Shown piece after piece: positions 11,640-24,084 of a stretch of 64,000 bases of DNA. The DNA is from Ursus arctos (taxonomy: Eukaryota > Chordata > Mammalia > Carnivora > Ursidae). Numbering within the stretch: position 1 is the first letter of the stretch; every line of letters starts with the position of its first letter. The stretch covers positions 27,001,718 through 27,065,717 of the forward strand of contig NW_026622974.1 of NCBI RefSeq assembly GCF_023065955.2. The letters are read 5' to 3'. Under the pieces are notes generated by a model that worked only from the letters and a program-made list of their open reading frames with translations, had not been told where the DNA came from and made no database searches. A program made the position numbers and the translations under genes.

Positions 11640-12252
11640 GGCAACCAAGACGTCTATCAGTAGGTAGCCAAGGTATACTTCAGATAAACTGTAGTACAGG
11701 CTGACACCAGAATATTATTCACTGTTAAAAAGGAATGAGCTATCAAGCCATGAAAAGACACGGAGGAAAGTTAAGTGATTATTACTAGGTGAAAGAGACC
11801 AATCTGAAAAGGCTACATACTGTATGATTCCAATTGTATGACATTTTGGAAAAGGCAAAACTATGGAGACACTAAAAAGATCAGTGGTTGCTAGGGGTTG
11901 TGGGGCATGGAGGACAAATAGGCAGAGCAGAGGATTTTTAGGGCAGTGAAACTTCTATATGTTACTGTCACGATGGATACACGACATTATACATTGATCA
12001 AAACCTACTGAATGTACAACACCGAGAGTGAACTTTAATGCAAACTATGGACTTCTGGGGATAATGATGTGTCAGCATAGGTTCATCAGTTGTAACAAAT
12101 GTACCACTCTGGGGGGTGATGTTAATAGTGGGGGAGGCTGTACGTATGAGCAAAGCCTATATGGGAAATCTCTGCTTTCTGCTCAATATTGCTGTAGACC
12201 TGCAGCTGTTCTAAAAAATAAATATGTCTGTTGAAAACATTTTAAAAATAAA
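11640..12252 (+). mobile_element. LINE-1 (L1M-type) 3' end, sense, with A-rich tail
   Basis: The sense LINE-1 3' end shows 'gaatattattcactgttaaa', 'gaggaaagttaagtg', 'gtatgattccaattgtatg', 'gtggttgctaggggttg', 'gtaacaaatgtaccactc' and 'tgatgttaatagtgggggag', closing with 'ctaaaaaataaat' and an A-rich end. It is 5'-truncated, with no reading frame worth calling. The 68-codon frame at 12028 belongs to this untranslated region. Confidence 0.85.
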
Positions 12253-12924
12253 TTAGGGATTAATATAAGAACTGCAAGAGTGTGTAATTGTGGGGAATTA
12301 CCGAAAGCAGTTCTCCATTGGATAATTCCATGGAGTAGCTCTGCTGAAAAAGCCTGACACCAGGTGCTACATCTGAAGGACCGAAGCCACCATTTGTGGT
12401 GTGTTATATGGGACTAATAAATAAGACACAAGAGAAAAAAATGTAGACTTTACCACATCCTGTTCTATCAGTGGCCTTGCCACCTCTCACTTTGGTTTTA
12501 CTCTGAGTCTCTGCTGCTTCTGAACTTCTTTGATTTCAATAGCGGAAACTCTGAGTCTGGCTGCTTTACTAAATTTCATTTTTAAACTTATTCTTTCTTA
12601 GGAATGATAATATAGACACTACTCTTACAAACACAACATTCAAAGGAAATCATAGCCCCCTAAATAATTTGTTTCTCTATCAGAGAAGGCAACAGAGCTA
12701 CAGATGGTATGTTCAGTGAGCCGAGAACTTAGGGCTGAGAAGCTATTAATTCTCACAGCAGCTCTTCTACTAACGATTTTATGGTCCCCGGAATTGATGT
12801 CATTCAGAGTCTGCTTCATACACAATAAATCTTTAAAATGAGAAAAATAAAATTAGCTCTTGTATTTTAAGAATATTTACAGCACTAGAAGCCTAAGCTA
12901 TTGTATTAGTAATTGATTGTATTA
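12253..12924. other. Unique stretch, nothing recognised
   Basis: No repeat family or gene seen. At its right end a 12-base word, 'tgtattagtaat', is repeated (12902-12913 and 12918-12929), just before an MLT1 fragment. Confidence 0.4.
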
Positions 12925-13108
12925 GTAATCTATTGCAGTGTAACAAATTACCACAGATGTGGTGGCTCAAAACAACATAAATTTATTATCTCACAGTTTG
13001 TGTGGGTCAGGTGATAGGCACAGCTTATCTGGGTTCTCTGCTCTGGGTCTTATCTGATTGAAATCAAGGTATGGGCCACCAAAATACTGAAGTACTTACA
13101 AGAGAAAT
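12925..13108 (-). mobile_element. MLT1-like MaLR LTR fragment, antisense
   Basis: 'agtgtaacaaattaccacag', 'ggtggctcaaaacaac', 'taaatttattatctcacag' and 'tctgggttctctgctctgg' match the antisense 3' half of MLT1-type LTRs. It is cut on the right by a truncated Can-SINE. Confidence 0.7.
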
Positions 13109-13216
13109 AGCCCACATCAGCTCCTTGCTCAGCAGGGGAGTCTGCTTCTCCCTTTCCCTCCCCCTGCTCCTGCTCTCTCTTGCTCACTCTCTCAAATAAA
13201 TTAATTAATTAATTAA
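13109..13216 (+). mobile_element. 5'-truncated Can-SINE, sense
   Basis: Only the 3' half is present, from 'agcccacatcagctcc' through 'gtctgcttctccctttccc' to 'ctctctcaaataaattaatt'. It abuts the MLT1 fragment on its left and an (ATTT) run on its right. Confidence 0.88.
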
Positions 13217-13240
13217 ACATTTATTTATTTATTTATTTAG
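13217..13240. repeat. (ATTT)n simple repeat
   Basis: A short run of attt units directly follows the A/T-rich SINE tail, probably grown from it. Confidence 0.85.
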
Positions 13241-13587
13241 TACCTCTCATTTGCCTGTTCAAGTCACCAGAAATACTAGATGAATAAGACCTTATCTTAG
13301 GAAATGAATGATCTAGTAGTGAAGCAGATTGGGGAAGGTTGTTAAGCGAGACCAAGCCTGAATCATTTTGAGAAGAGGAAAGAAACTCAGTAACTACCAA
13401 GATCAATTGTCTTGATTCTACAACTAGTGAGTAACTGGAAATTCTCTGCAAATGATAAATTTGTCATGGGCAGCTGTTGGGGTCTATGAAGTAGAGTCTA
13501 TGAATCAGTCTGCAGAGGTCATCTGAGTTGATGAAGACTGTTACAGACTTCAAGGCCAAAATGAGATTCTCAATGAAAGACCAAATA

Positions 13588-13809
13588 TAAGCAACGATTG
13601 TTGTTTTTTTTAAGATTTTATTTATTTACTTGTGAGAGAGACAGAGAGTGAGAGAGAGCATGAGAGGGGAGAGGGTCAGAGGGAGAAGCAGACTCCCTGC
13701 TGAGCTGGGAGCCTGATGCAGGACTTAATCCTGGGACTCCGGGATTATGACCTGAGCCGAAGGTAGTCGCTTAACCAACTGAGCCACCCAGGTGCCCCTA
13801 AGCAATGGT
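13588..13809 (-). mobile_element. Can-SINE, antisense
   Basis: The T-rich tail and 'aagattttatttatttac' are on the left, then 'gactccctgctgagctggg' and 'gggattatgacctgagcc', and the tRNA-like head 'gagccacccaggtgcccc' on the right (body about 13606-13798). The flanking words 'taagcaacg' and 'taagcaatg' form a probable diverged TSD. Confidence 0.93.
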
Positions 13810-14671
13810 TTTATGATGGTGTTTGTAGTTGGAAGGTACAGTCATGTTCACCCAGCCCATAAGGGGTGAAATTCTGAGAGAGGATCAAAGGGCAGGTGAA
13901 GACTTTTCCAAACACAGTTATGCAAATAGAAGGAAAGAGTCTAGGAGGTAGAAGAGTATGCTGAAAGCTTCAGCAAGCTACTGGTGCCATCTTATACCTT
14001 GAACTCTAGGTAGAACCCCAGAGATTTTAGCTGCTAGCTCCTGTCAGCTCTTGTGCAATCCTTTCCCCTTTCCTCTAACTGTGACTTGATTGATGCTGGA
14101 ATTGAGTATCTCTCAGAATGGAAACCTAGGAATTGTTCAAGAATTTTTGGTGATGATGGAGGTCATGTTCCAGGGATCACAGTATAATGGAACTTGTAGT
14201 TGAAGTAACGCTAAAGGGCTTTCTCTTTGGAAGGACTTAAAAATGTGGGGATGACATTGGACACCTATAAGTTAGGGAAGAGAGTCTCTGATGGGAATTT
14301 GGGTGGAGTCAGTGATGTACTTGTCTTTTCCTGAGGGTGGGAGATAAGAGTCGGGATGTTCAGGGAAGTTGAGTTGGCAATGAGTTGAACCTTGCCTGGC
14401 TTGAACTTGGATGTAAGATTGTCCAGTAATGTGTTCTCAAAGGGAGCTCCATGGTTAAGGTCTCAAAAGTCATGAGAGATCACACAATATTTCCTTTCCT
14501 GTGGCCTTTCTAATAGTAATAGATAACCAGGTATACTGATTTAATTGAAAGGATGGTGCTTCTTGACTTCTTACCTGCCTCAGGAGGCAGCCCTGCAAGA
14601 AAGAGAGTCCCAAGGGTGCATGACACTAAGTCTCTCCACTGCAGAAGCAAGAGTTCACATGTCTGTTAGGG
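13810..14671. other. Unique stretch, nothing recognised
   Basis: Ordinary unique sequence. No supported exon, RNA or repeat. Confidence 0.4.
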
Positions 14672-14840
14672 CACTGTTTCTTGAACATATATGATCAAAT
14701 AAATCACCTGAGAATCTTATTAAAATGCAGGTTCTGTTGTAGTAGATTAGTAAGATGGAGTTGGTGAGAATTTGCATTTCTAACAAGTTTCCAAGTGATA
14801 CTGATGCTTTTGATCCACAGACCTCACTTGAAGTAGCAAA
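14672..14840 (+). mobile_element. MER5A hAT-Charlie element
   Basis: It starts 'cactgtttcttgaacatata', includes 'aaatcacctgagaatcttat', 'gaatttgcatttctaac' and 'aagtttccaagtgatactg', and ends near 'gacctcacttgaag'. This is the classic MER5A order. It is non-coding. Confidence 0.85.
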
Positions 14841-16385
14841 ATTTTGGAACATTAGAATAGGGAAATCATACTTTAGAAGATGTCATTATGGTCTTCATAC
14901 ATTATAAAGCCATAAAATTAAAGTAAACTTAGTTTATCCCATGCAGCTGAAGTAGGAATTAAAGAGCTCTTTAGGAAGACCTACAGATGTGAGAAATAAC
15001 CAAAACCGAAATAGATACATTTGCTGAAACAAATTTTTAAAGTGTGCATCAGGAAGGAATGGGAAACATGGCCATTACTAGAGAAGCAGACAAACCTTAC
15101 TCCATTATCTTCTAACTCTGAAGGATATGATCTTCTGTTTTAGTTTTAGGGGCAACTTAGTACCATCTGGTTAAAGAACTGTGCCACACCCTCACACCTC
15201 AACTCTCACCCCACTCTCTCATGCCCTGCCTTTCAGCCCATAGCTGCCACTGGCTCTCAGCTACTTTTATACAATAAGGAAGAACTGAAGGTTCCTGGCC
15301 TGTGAGTGAATTTTAGACTTGGCTGTCAAATAATCTATTGTGATCCCGTGAGGGTACAGGGTGAGTAATGAAATCTCCCTGGGGTAGAGTAATGGTGCAA
15401 GGCTGATTAGCAGATAGCTTCAGTATCCTTCATTGTAATAGGTTATTTGAATATTTAATGCAACACAGTTCAAGGATCACCAGAGAATTTGTATTTCTCT
15501 TAAAACTCAGGGCGGTAAGACCTGCCTTGTATAATAGATGCTGTTGTAATGCAATCTTGGAAGTAGTTTTCAAGTTCATAGGGTTGCAAAAGTTCTACTT
15601 GATCTGTTCACATATACAAATGTGACCTTCCCTGCTCCTCTTTCTCCTGCTATTTATATCAGCTGTCCTACAGATCAGCTTTCTTTGCAGTATCTGATAT
15701 AAATAACTACAGTTCTCTAAGTACGATCTGCTCAAGATTTCCAGGTAGTTCACGGACTGATATCTAGTTATTTATATTTATGATTTGGTGGTGATATGCT
15801 TTTGTTACTAATATAAATTAATACTTTTCATTTAAATGCAATAACCGTTATACCTGAACTCAATGATTTTATTAAAAAACTACTCTTCCTAATGAGCAGG
15901 TAAGCTGAGTTTGAACACTGCAGGGACATTTAGAAACAAGTAGCAGTGGTGGTCTTTTGAGGTCGTGTCCTTGAGATGGAATTTTCATGAGAGACTTCCA
16001 GTGAAATCCAAATGCAGAAATGAACATAACGTGCTCAGTAGAGTGCAGCTGTCTGATTTGCCCCAAGTCTGTGGATATCTTTCAGACCTAAGGAGTGTGG
16101 GCATCTGCTTATTTCTATGCCCCTTACACTGTAACTAAAAGAAACCTGAAATATTCCTGCTTCTTTGAAAAAAATATCAATCAACAAAAGCTGGAATGTA
16201 AAACTCTTTTAAGGGTGAAACCAACCAATAATGTTTTTATCTTGAAATTGTCCATGTTAAAGGCTACTCTGTCTGGTTTTTGCACAAAATTCTTCAAAAA
16301 CATGTTCATTTTAACCATTTTAGTTGTATTTTGATATGAAATGCACTCTTGACCTTTAGGTAATATTGCAGCAGTCATTAGAAGA
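14841..16385. other. Unique stretch, nothing recognised
   Basis: About 1.5 kb of unique sequence without a recognisable repeat. Open frames are under 80 codons on both strands and overlap each other, as expected by chance. Confidence 0.45.
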
Positions 16386-16603
16386 TTTAAAGACCAAGGG
16401 TACCTGGGTGGCTCAGTTGGTTAAGCATCTGCCTTCAGCTCAGGTTATGATCCTGGGGTCCTGGTATTGAGCCCACATCTGGTTCCTCAGCGGGGAGCCT
16501 GCTTCTCCCTCTCCCTCTGCTCCTCCTACCCTGCTTGTGTGTGTCTCTCTCTCTGTCAAATAAATAAATAAAATCTTAAAAAAACAAAAAGTTTAAAGAC
16601 CAA
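16386..16603 (+). mobile_element. Can-SINE, sense, with 12-bp TSD
   Basis: The body (16398-16591) has the head 'gggtacctgggtggctcag', then 'gcatctgccttcagctcagg', 'gatcctggggtcctggtatt', 'gagcctgcttctccctctcc' and the tail 'aataaataaataaaatctt'. A perfect 12-bp duplication 'tttaaagaccaa' lies at 16386-16397 and 16592-16603. This is the middle-aged carnivore subfamily type. Confidence 0.96.
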
Positions 16604-17261
16604 AGTTTGGAAAGAAGTGTAACTGTATGCGTAAAAGCATTATTAAGTAAACTATAGTTTTTCTCTACTGGTAATAAGCCCAAATATTATTAAGTCCAAT
16701 TAATGAAATCTTTAATAATATAAATAATGCATTTTATTAAGCATTTTTCATGATTTTAATCATTAAAATGTAATTTAATTATGTTAATCGAATTTTAATG
16801 GAATTTAATCTAACATTACCATGCAGCTTCATAATTTGAATTTTTAAATAAATTTGTAGTAAATACAAACCCATTTTATTTTTATTTTTCATTATACAAA
16901 TAATGGATGAAAACAGAACATAATGGCAATTTCACAAATTCAATTCATTAACATGTCTAGTAGTAACCATACCAATATTATGCTGCAGTAAACATATGCT
17001 CTCTTAAAATCCAGATCCTGTCCTTGCTATCAGGACCATGCTTATGTTCACATTGTATCTATTACAAACAACTTATAAAGGAAAGAATGCTGGACCGGAT
17101 TCAACTCTCTAGTTTGTATTCGTACCAGATCTGTAACACTAACTTAGCTTTCCGTTTGGTGAACTGGTAATTCTAATCCAAACCTTGCCTATTTTATGGA
17201 GAAGCATTAACTGAGATGGAAATAAAGTATTGGGTACAGTGTGAATTTTTGTTATTGTATC
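16604..17261. other. AT-rich unique stretch
   Basis: Strongly AT-rich, with many aat/att words around 16680-16870. No gene or repeat family recognised. Confidence 0.45.
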
Positions 17262-17580
17262 TCTCATGATAGGCTAGGTTTTGCTGCAATAACTAAGGAA
17301 AAACAAAGTCCTAAATCTCAGTGGCTTGAATCATGGAAGCTTATTTCCCTCTCATGCTTCACATGAGTTGGGCTACAGGAGTTGGGCTCGTTGTAATCCC
17401 TATGAAACTCAGGCTAAGGCATGCTCCGTGCTAATATGTGCTTCTACAATCACTAGGTGAGGAGAAAGATGCAGGTAGATCACGCACTGGCACTTAAAAC
17501 TTTCTCCCAGAAATGACACGCCAGTTCTGCGCACATTTCATTGGCCAGAGCAAGGCACATGGCCACAGCAAACTTCAGAG
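17262..17580. repeat. Ancient mammalian repeat, unclassified (family F-like)
   Basis: 'ctcagtggcttgaatcatgg', 'gcttatttccctctcatgc', 'cccagaaatgacacgccag' and 'cattggccagagcaaggcac' have the look of an ancient interspersed repeat related to the one at 7240. I cannot name it. Confidence 0.45.
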
Positions 17581-18435
17581 TCAGATGAGAGAGAAGATGC
17601 AAATATCTATATCCACATCTGTATCTGTATTTGTATAATAAAAAGTAGGAAGAAAGGCAGGGGACACCACCCCTGCTGAGGAATCCTACAACTACACTGG
17701 GGAAGATTTTTGGGGAAACATGAGTTAAGAACCAGCTATTGAAAAATGGGAGGGACATGGATTGAAGGAGAGGAAGTGATGAACTAAAATACAGAGAAGA
17801 AAAATTCGTCACAGAAATTCTGATTTGGGGGCTGTTCTTAATGAGTACATTTACATTGTTTTTGTGAAAATATCAGGACCTTTTAATCTAATGACTCAGC
17901 TTTTCTCTGTCTGTTTCTCTGCACTTTGTCTTATTGCTTTGCCATTTAAAAGTCCAGCAATGAGAGAAATTTTGGGAACTATGTGCATTTCTATGTACTC
18001 AATCACTCCTTAAAACTGAAAAGATCCGTTAGGAAATCACTGGGTGCTCCATACTTTTTTTGTCACCTGTAATCACTTAATTGCTTGAGTTGTGCTCTCC
18101 AGACTTAGCAATTCACTGTAGTATCAGATCAATACAAGATTACATGATTAAATCAAGTAAATGTGTGTAACTTTCACACTCATTGCAATTTCTAGAAGCC
18201 ACTGCCAAAGTTCAGTATTGTCATTCAATCATGGCAGCGGCGGAGGCTAGGGTACTTGTAACTTCATTTTCCCAAATTTTAGCCTTATATTTATGAGAAA
18301 ATTGCAGCCGTGCTGTCTTTAAACTGAATTTATATTACTTTGGAATTAAAGCAACTTTTTGATACAGAACTTAGGTGTCACCCTGATGCTAATCATAGTG
18401 GATTTCCAACTCATTTTAAAGGAAGTGGTCATATT
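17581..18435. other. Unique stretch, nothing recognised
   Basis: No supported gene. A 21-codon ATG frame at 18231-18296 begins with an alanine-rich start in a small GC patch (ggcagcggcggaggc). I consider it chance. Confidence 0.4.
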
Positions 18436-18896
18436 CATTTTCTAGGGCCGCCATAACAAATTACCACAAACTGGACAATAGAAATTGATTCTTTCATAGT
18501 TCGGGAGACCAGAAGTCTGAAATCAAAATGTCAGAAGGTCATGTTTCCCTTGAAGGCTCCAAGAAAGAATCCTTCCTCACATCTACCTAGCTTCCTGTGG
18601 TTCCCAGCAATCGTGGGCATTCTTTGGTTTACAGGTGCTTCACTGCAGTCTGCCTCTGTCGTCACATGGCTGTTTCCTCCATCTCCTTGTGTATCTCTGT
18701 GTTCCTGGCTCCAGTTGTTTCTCTCCTCATAAGGACACCTGTCATTGGATTCAGAGCCCAACTGTAATCCAGTGTGACTTCATCTTAACTATATTACATC
18801 TGTAAAGACTATTTCCAAATAAAGTCACATTCACAGGTACAGTCGGTTAGCATAACATATCTTTGGGGTGGGGGGACACAATTCAACCCACAACAG
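18436..18896 (-). mobile_element. MLT1-type MaLR LTR, antisense
   Basis: The order is an antisense MaLR LTR: 'ccgccataacaaattacc', 'agaagtctgaaatcaaaatg', 'gttcccagcaatcgtggg', 'ctcctcataaggacacctg', 'ccagtgtgacttcatctta', 'tttccaaataaagtcacatt', 'gggggacacaattcaaccc'. It is nearly full length, and the open frames on both strands within it are not genes. Confidence 0.88.
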
Positions 18897-19879
18897 TGGC
18901 ATTAATGAAACTTTTCTGTAAATCTGTGGCAAAATTCAGTGGAATACCTCCCCTCCCAGCCCTAAAATACATGACATACACTAATTTCACCAAGATCATT
19001 CTCTTTGCTTCTGATTGCCACTTTATTTAAAATTCTGCATTATTGTTTACTTGCCCTAAGACCTGGTTCCTTGATATCAGCTCTTCTCTTTCTCTTGATT
19101 TTCTCAGTGGGACTTGTCAAACATCTACCTTGTTTCTAAAAGCATTGGGAGGCAGTTCAGATGAACCAGAGTAGACATGCCAGTGATCAAGGGTGAGTCA
19201 CTGTTTCCCCCCTCTGTCAGGGATCTGCTGACAGATACTAATGGTAGCTGTCATTGGACTAAATATGAAGCAGTGGTAAAAGAAAACAAGGTTTGCACTG
19301 CTCTTAATAAAGACGCTTAGAATTATTTCTCCTTGCTTTTCAACAGCTACATTGGACACATTTAGCTAAATGTTTTTTAAAAATCTAAGCAGAATCTTGG
19401 AGCACCATCTTTTCTTTCAAAGTAACATTAATATAATTTTGACTGTAAGAATAAGGAAAACCGTTAGAAATTTCCATTTAGGATAATAAATTGAGATCCA
19501 ATGCAGCATCCTTTTGTATTACACTATATCAAACTAATACATACCATATGTTACATAGGCCTGTAGTAATTCCCCAAAGTGATAAAATGACTTGGTTCTA
19601 CCTAGCAGAACTGCAAATCCTTTTAATTATAGTAACAAAAGATGATATGTTGTATTGTAACCCTTGCCTAGAAGGAGACAAGGATATGGATTTTGAGGTC
19701 TCTTAAGGATTATGTGATTTTGTAATTCTAATATTTATCTGTCCAGGGTTTATAACCTAAGGTCTAGAACTTAGATAGAAAAAAATACATCTTTATTTTC
19801 ACTAACTCTGATAGTTGATATATTCTTAATTATGAATGTAAGCAACAAACCATTGTATTATTGACCACAAATAGAAATC
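18897..19879. other. Unique stretch, nothing recognised
   Basis: About 1 kb of unique sequence. The 71-codon frame at 19491 has no recognisable domain. Confidence 0.4.
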
Positions 19880-20040
19880 ATAGATTATTTTTTTATTTCA
19901 TTTTACTTATTTATTTTTTTAAGGAGGCTCCACACTTAGCAGGGCTTGAACTCATGACCCTAAGATCAAGACCTGAGCAGAGATCAAGAGTCAGACATTT
20001 AACTGACTGAGCCACCCAGGCGCCCGCATAGAATATTTTT
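19880..20040 (-). mobile_element. Can-SINE with internal deletion, antisense
   Basis: The head 'gagccacccaggcgcc' is on the right (to about 20026), with 'gaactcatgaccctaagatc' in the middle and a T-rich tail at about 19892-19920. The CT-rich 3' part is missing, so the tail joins directly to 'ggaggctccacacttagc'. The flanks 'atagattattttt' and 'atagaatattttt' form an approximate TSD. Confidence 0.9.
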
Positions 20041-21093
20041 AAATATCTCATATCATTTGTACTAATCACTACTTCAAAATTATGTTAGCTACTAGACATG
20101 ATGCTAGGACCTTGTTATTTAGTGCATTCATAAAGAATTACTTTAATATTTTGTTAACTGTTTTTATATAATTATTTTTCATTGTAATATCTTTATTTTA
20201 TGCATTTTAAAAAATGGTTCTTCAGGCTTCGTGGACGGCCACAAGGGCCCATGACACAAAAACAGTACTTCTGTGCTAGTTTTAGTGCCTTCTATTTCAC
20301 AATGGCAGGTTAAACAGCAGGCTCAAAGGTAAGCATTAGATACTACACCTTCATTCCTTTTTCAATCAGTCAATTTATTCATCATCTGATTTAGCTTAGA
20401 ATATGATACCTAACATTGGATTACATGATTTAAGATACAAGGTTATAAAAATGGAAGTATAACATAATTTCTATTCTCAATAACATTATAATCCAGTTAG
20501 CTACATAGCACGTGATTGCCATTGTTTGTATATTTTAAAATAATAACATATAAGATTTTTAAAAATATTTTCCAAAGGCTGTCCTACATAATACAAACTT
20601 GGACACCACCAAGAGGCTTGTTAAATTGGTAGAGTAAGATCATATCAGTTTATAGGGAAAGAAGTGACTTTCCCTTAATTGGAGAGAGATGGAGAAAGAA
20701 AAGGGTCAGCTCTTCCAAATTTTAGTTCAGTGGGACTATCATTTCACATCACTGTTTCCTTAGAAAAATCCTACATTAGAAAATCCTCAGTCTTTTCTAG
20801 TGTCTAGTCTACACATTTCTTAAAAGTATAAAATAGCTTTTTAGGCATGAAAGGGCTTGAGGACCACAGAAAGAGCAAAGAGGAAGAGGGGGAATGACTT
20901 GAGGGGGTTGGGAAAGTAGCTGCTGTCCATGAACTTTGATACACTTGATGTGCGGTTGTTTTCATTTCAACTTTTTTCTAAGTGCAGATACTCACAAAAA
21001 CTAGGAAAAAAGATGGAGGTGAGCTGAGATAAACCCAGCCTGGCTTCCATATCACCCAGTTGATTGTAACCTTCCTGTAAAGAAACTGTCCCT
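20041..21093. other. Unique stretch containing an exon-like segment
   Basis: Unique, AT-rich. The only point of note is 20226-20328, bounded by 'ttcttcag' on the left and 'aaaggtaagc' on the right, which resemble splice acceptor and donor on the + strand. Evidence for transcription is absent. Confidence 0.35.
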
Positions 21094-21267
21094 AGAGTTC
21101 TCTTAACTCAAGAGTTGCTTCATAGACCAACAGCTTGTTAGAGCATAACTTGGCAGCCTGTTATAAATGAGATCTTGAGTCCCCACCCCAGACCTATTGA
21201 ATCAGAATCTTCATTTTAATGGGATCCATGAGTGGTTTGAATGTACATTAAATTTTGAGAAGCACTG
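21094..21267 (+). mobile_element. MER5A hAT-Charlie element
   Basis: 'gttctcttaactcaagag', 'ccaacagcttgttagagc', 'gagtccccaccccagacc', 'attgaatcagaatcttc', and the end 'ttttgagaagcactg' give the full MER5A order at the expected short length. Confidence 0.85.
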
Positions 21268-23138
21268 ATGACTTTAAGTTCAACTATAATAACAGAGAGT
21301 ATTAAATTCCTACACCTTACTCTTTCATGGTTTGAGTTTTTAGCTGTTGTTTGTGTCTTCACCAGGAGAGACAAGACCCATATTAATAAAAATGCATTTA
21401 ATAATTAGTGTGGGTGAAAATCTCATTAACTCAGGCAAATGTTCCTGAAGAGCTTGTAAACAGATTTTCATAATGAAGAGCACAGTGTATTAGAAAAACC
21501 AGCCCCTGTTGAGACCACAGACTTGCCAGGAGAGCTCAGTGAATTTAAGTGGTAAATATGTTTAGAGGGAGCAAGAAGGCCCAAGTATTGCATTTAGGCA
21601 AATCATAAGTGCATGGTGTGCCAGGGAAAATTAATGTTTTTCCCCGCACCAGGTCTGACATGTTCACACATGAATGTATTTCATTCAGAAAAAGTAAAAG
21701 GCTCTAGAATGGCACAGTCTGGTTTTATGAGAAACAGATGTGTCATGGTTCACCCACTCCCTGACCACCTGTGGTTTCCCCATGACTCAACTTTCTTGAA
21801 TAAAGGGAGTTAACTCTTGGATCTTGAACAAATTCTAAATTACATATTTATTTTCTTCCTCCTCATATTTCTCTTCACTGCTCCTTGCCATGACAGAACC
21901 TTACAATTCAGAGAAGTTTGAATAAACTACAAAAAGAATTTTCAACACTCTAAAGCATTTTCATTTAAAGGCAAGTCCTCATTCTGATACTTAGATTGAG
22001 GTTCTATTAAAAGTTCAAACAGAATACCAACTTACCCAGCCAGTTGGAAAGAGTGATTTTTGTTTATAATTTAAAGCCACCTGGTTATGAGTTGTTTTCA
22101 CTTACGGCTAGTTTTTTAGTTGGGGGTAGGAATTATTCTCGTTCAGAAACACACTTCAGATGCCATTGGTCAGTCGCTTAATCCTCAGCTACCCCTATTC
22201 ATGGAATAATGTGGGCAAATTAAAATCATTAATATTCCGTAAACCTTAGTACCTGCCATTAAAACATACTCTAAACCACTTCCTCCAATTGCTCACAAGT
22301 AGCCAAAAGAGAGGATTTGAACTTTATTGCATTATATTTCTCCTGCCATACTCTGCTTTCCAGTCAACAGAAAATGGGCAGGGAAATGGTCCAAACATAG
22401 GTAGGTGAGTGGAAAAATACAAGATACAAAAAAAGCTCGCATAGGGAACAGTCACGGATACTTGAACAATCACTAACAATATTTTTAAAAATATCTTTAT
22501 TTCCATTTACATAATCAATTTAGGGTTGTTTTTGACATACCATCAAGGTATTTGGTTTTCCTTTTCACAGAATATTTTTTATTTATTTCAGAAAGCATTA
22601 TCTAATTAAAAGCAAACATAAAAATTAATGTGGCCTGTCAAGGAAGTACTCATCATTCATAGTCAAATTATAATTGCAATTAACACACTTCCAAAAAAAG
22701 CAAAACCTTTTTTTGAAACCTATAATTACCTCATTGTTTATAATTTTAAAATTGAAATGCAAAGAACATGGATTTAAATTCCATAAAATCTTCATCTGTA
22801 TATCTTGCTATCAAAATGCTATCCAAAATAGCAAAATGGTAAATTTTACGTACTTTTTATAAATGGAGAAACATAAGTGACAAAAAAGCAAGTAACCTGA
22901 ATGCAATGTGGTCATTCACAAACTTTGAAAAGGACTTTCAAATTCATTTCATTAGAGTGTTTTGTAGTTCAAATGCACAACCTCTATCTAGAGTGAAAGA
23001 ATGCCCTGGAAATAAATAATCTATGAAGTCTGATATGATTAGATATTAATTAGTAATAAAGATTTACTAGAAATCAAGTTCAATGCCATTTTGAATTTTT
23101 AGAAAATATCCTATTTCAATTCAGTAGGGCTGGAAATA
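21268..23138. other. Long unique stretch, nothing recognised
   Basis: About 1.9 kb with no repeat family that I can name and no supported coding exon. Open frames stay under 70 codons. Confidence 0.45.
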
Positions 23139-23241
23139 TAGCACTGCTATATTTATATATTTATAAATATTAGAGTTATATATATAATATATAGAGTTAA
23201 ATATATAATATATTTATATATTTATATATATTAGAGTTTAC
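23139..23241. repeat. AT-rich imperfect tandem repeat
   Basis: Almost pure A/T sequence built of 'atatttatatatttata' and 'tatatataatatatagagtt' variants. The unit around 'tattagagtt' occurs at both ends (about 23167 and 23228) and 'agagttaaatatataat' in the middle. It is able to extrude as cruciforms and likely to be length-variable. Confidence 0.85.
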
Positions 23242-23587
23242 TCAGGTCTGATAACCCTCAATGAATTATCAAAGTACTTTGGGATTTATTAATTTTATAA
23301 GCAATGAAATCAGGTTTTGGTAGATTTTAGTCATAGACTGAGCTATAGAAAAGGGATGACTTTTTTTTGAAGTTGAAGTGATTTTTTCATGTTGCCACAG
23401 TATGATACACTTTAAGTCCATTTGATTAAAAAAAAATAAAAACCATGAACATTTCAGAATGCAGAGTTATGCTGTATGATCAAATATCCTTCTATCTAAT
23501 ACATTAAAATCACTGAATTTTAAGTTAAAATGCTTTGCATTAAATAGATAAATAATAAAAATACCTGATCCATTGGTCACACTTATA

Positions 23588-23815
23588 CTGATTGTGTATC
23601 TTTTCTTTTTTTAAGAAAAAGAAAATTATTTTTTTCTCATTATTTATTTGAGAGAGAGAGAAAAAGCATGAGTGGGAGAGAGGGGCAGAGGGATGGGAGG
23701 CAAGCAGCAGGACACAGGACACAGGGCTCCATCCCAGTACCCTGGGATCATGACCTGTGCCAAAGGCAGACACTTAATTGGCTGAGCCACCCAGGTGTCC
23801 CTGATTTTGTATCTT
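23588..23815 (-). mobile_element. Can-SINE, antisense, with 15-bp TSD
   Basis: The body (23603-23800) has a degraded T/A tail on the left, 'ttatttgagagagagag', 'cagggctccatcccagtacc', 'ctgggatcatgacctgtgc' and the head 'gagccacccaggtgtcc'. The TSD is 'ctgattgtgtatctt' against 'ctgattttgtatctt', one mismatch. The frames overlapping it on both strands are SINE shadows. Confidence 0.95.
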
Positions 23816-24084
23816 ATAAGCAAAGCTACAGTGATGCTAAAAAGTTGTAACTTGCACAGGATAAATCCTTTTACCTGATTATAGCATCCTACAAAAGAAC
23901 TTTTTACTGTTCAATTCTTCCACTCCTAACTCTTCAACATGTATTTAGTGGGTTTCATCAGCTTGTGTTTCTCAAAAGTATATATCTTCAGAGTATTCCA
24001 GTTGACCAAGATATTATTTTAGATGTTTGCCTGGATAGAGCTAGTAGTGAGATGCAAAAAATGGCTACCATGTAGTTTTTACCA

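Noticed and set aside
12902..12929. Duplicate of 'tgtattagtaat' as a possible TSD
   Set aside because: The two copies are only four bases apart with no element between them. Best seen as a small tandem duplication.
18231..18296. 21-codon ATG frame beginning Met-Ala-Ala-Ala-Glu
   Set aside because: Very short, with no upstream promoter or splice evidence. A chance start in a small GC patch.
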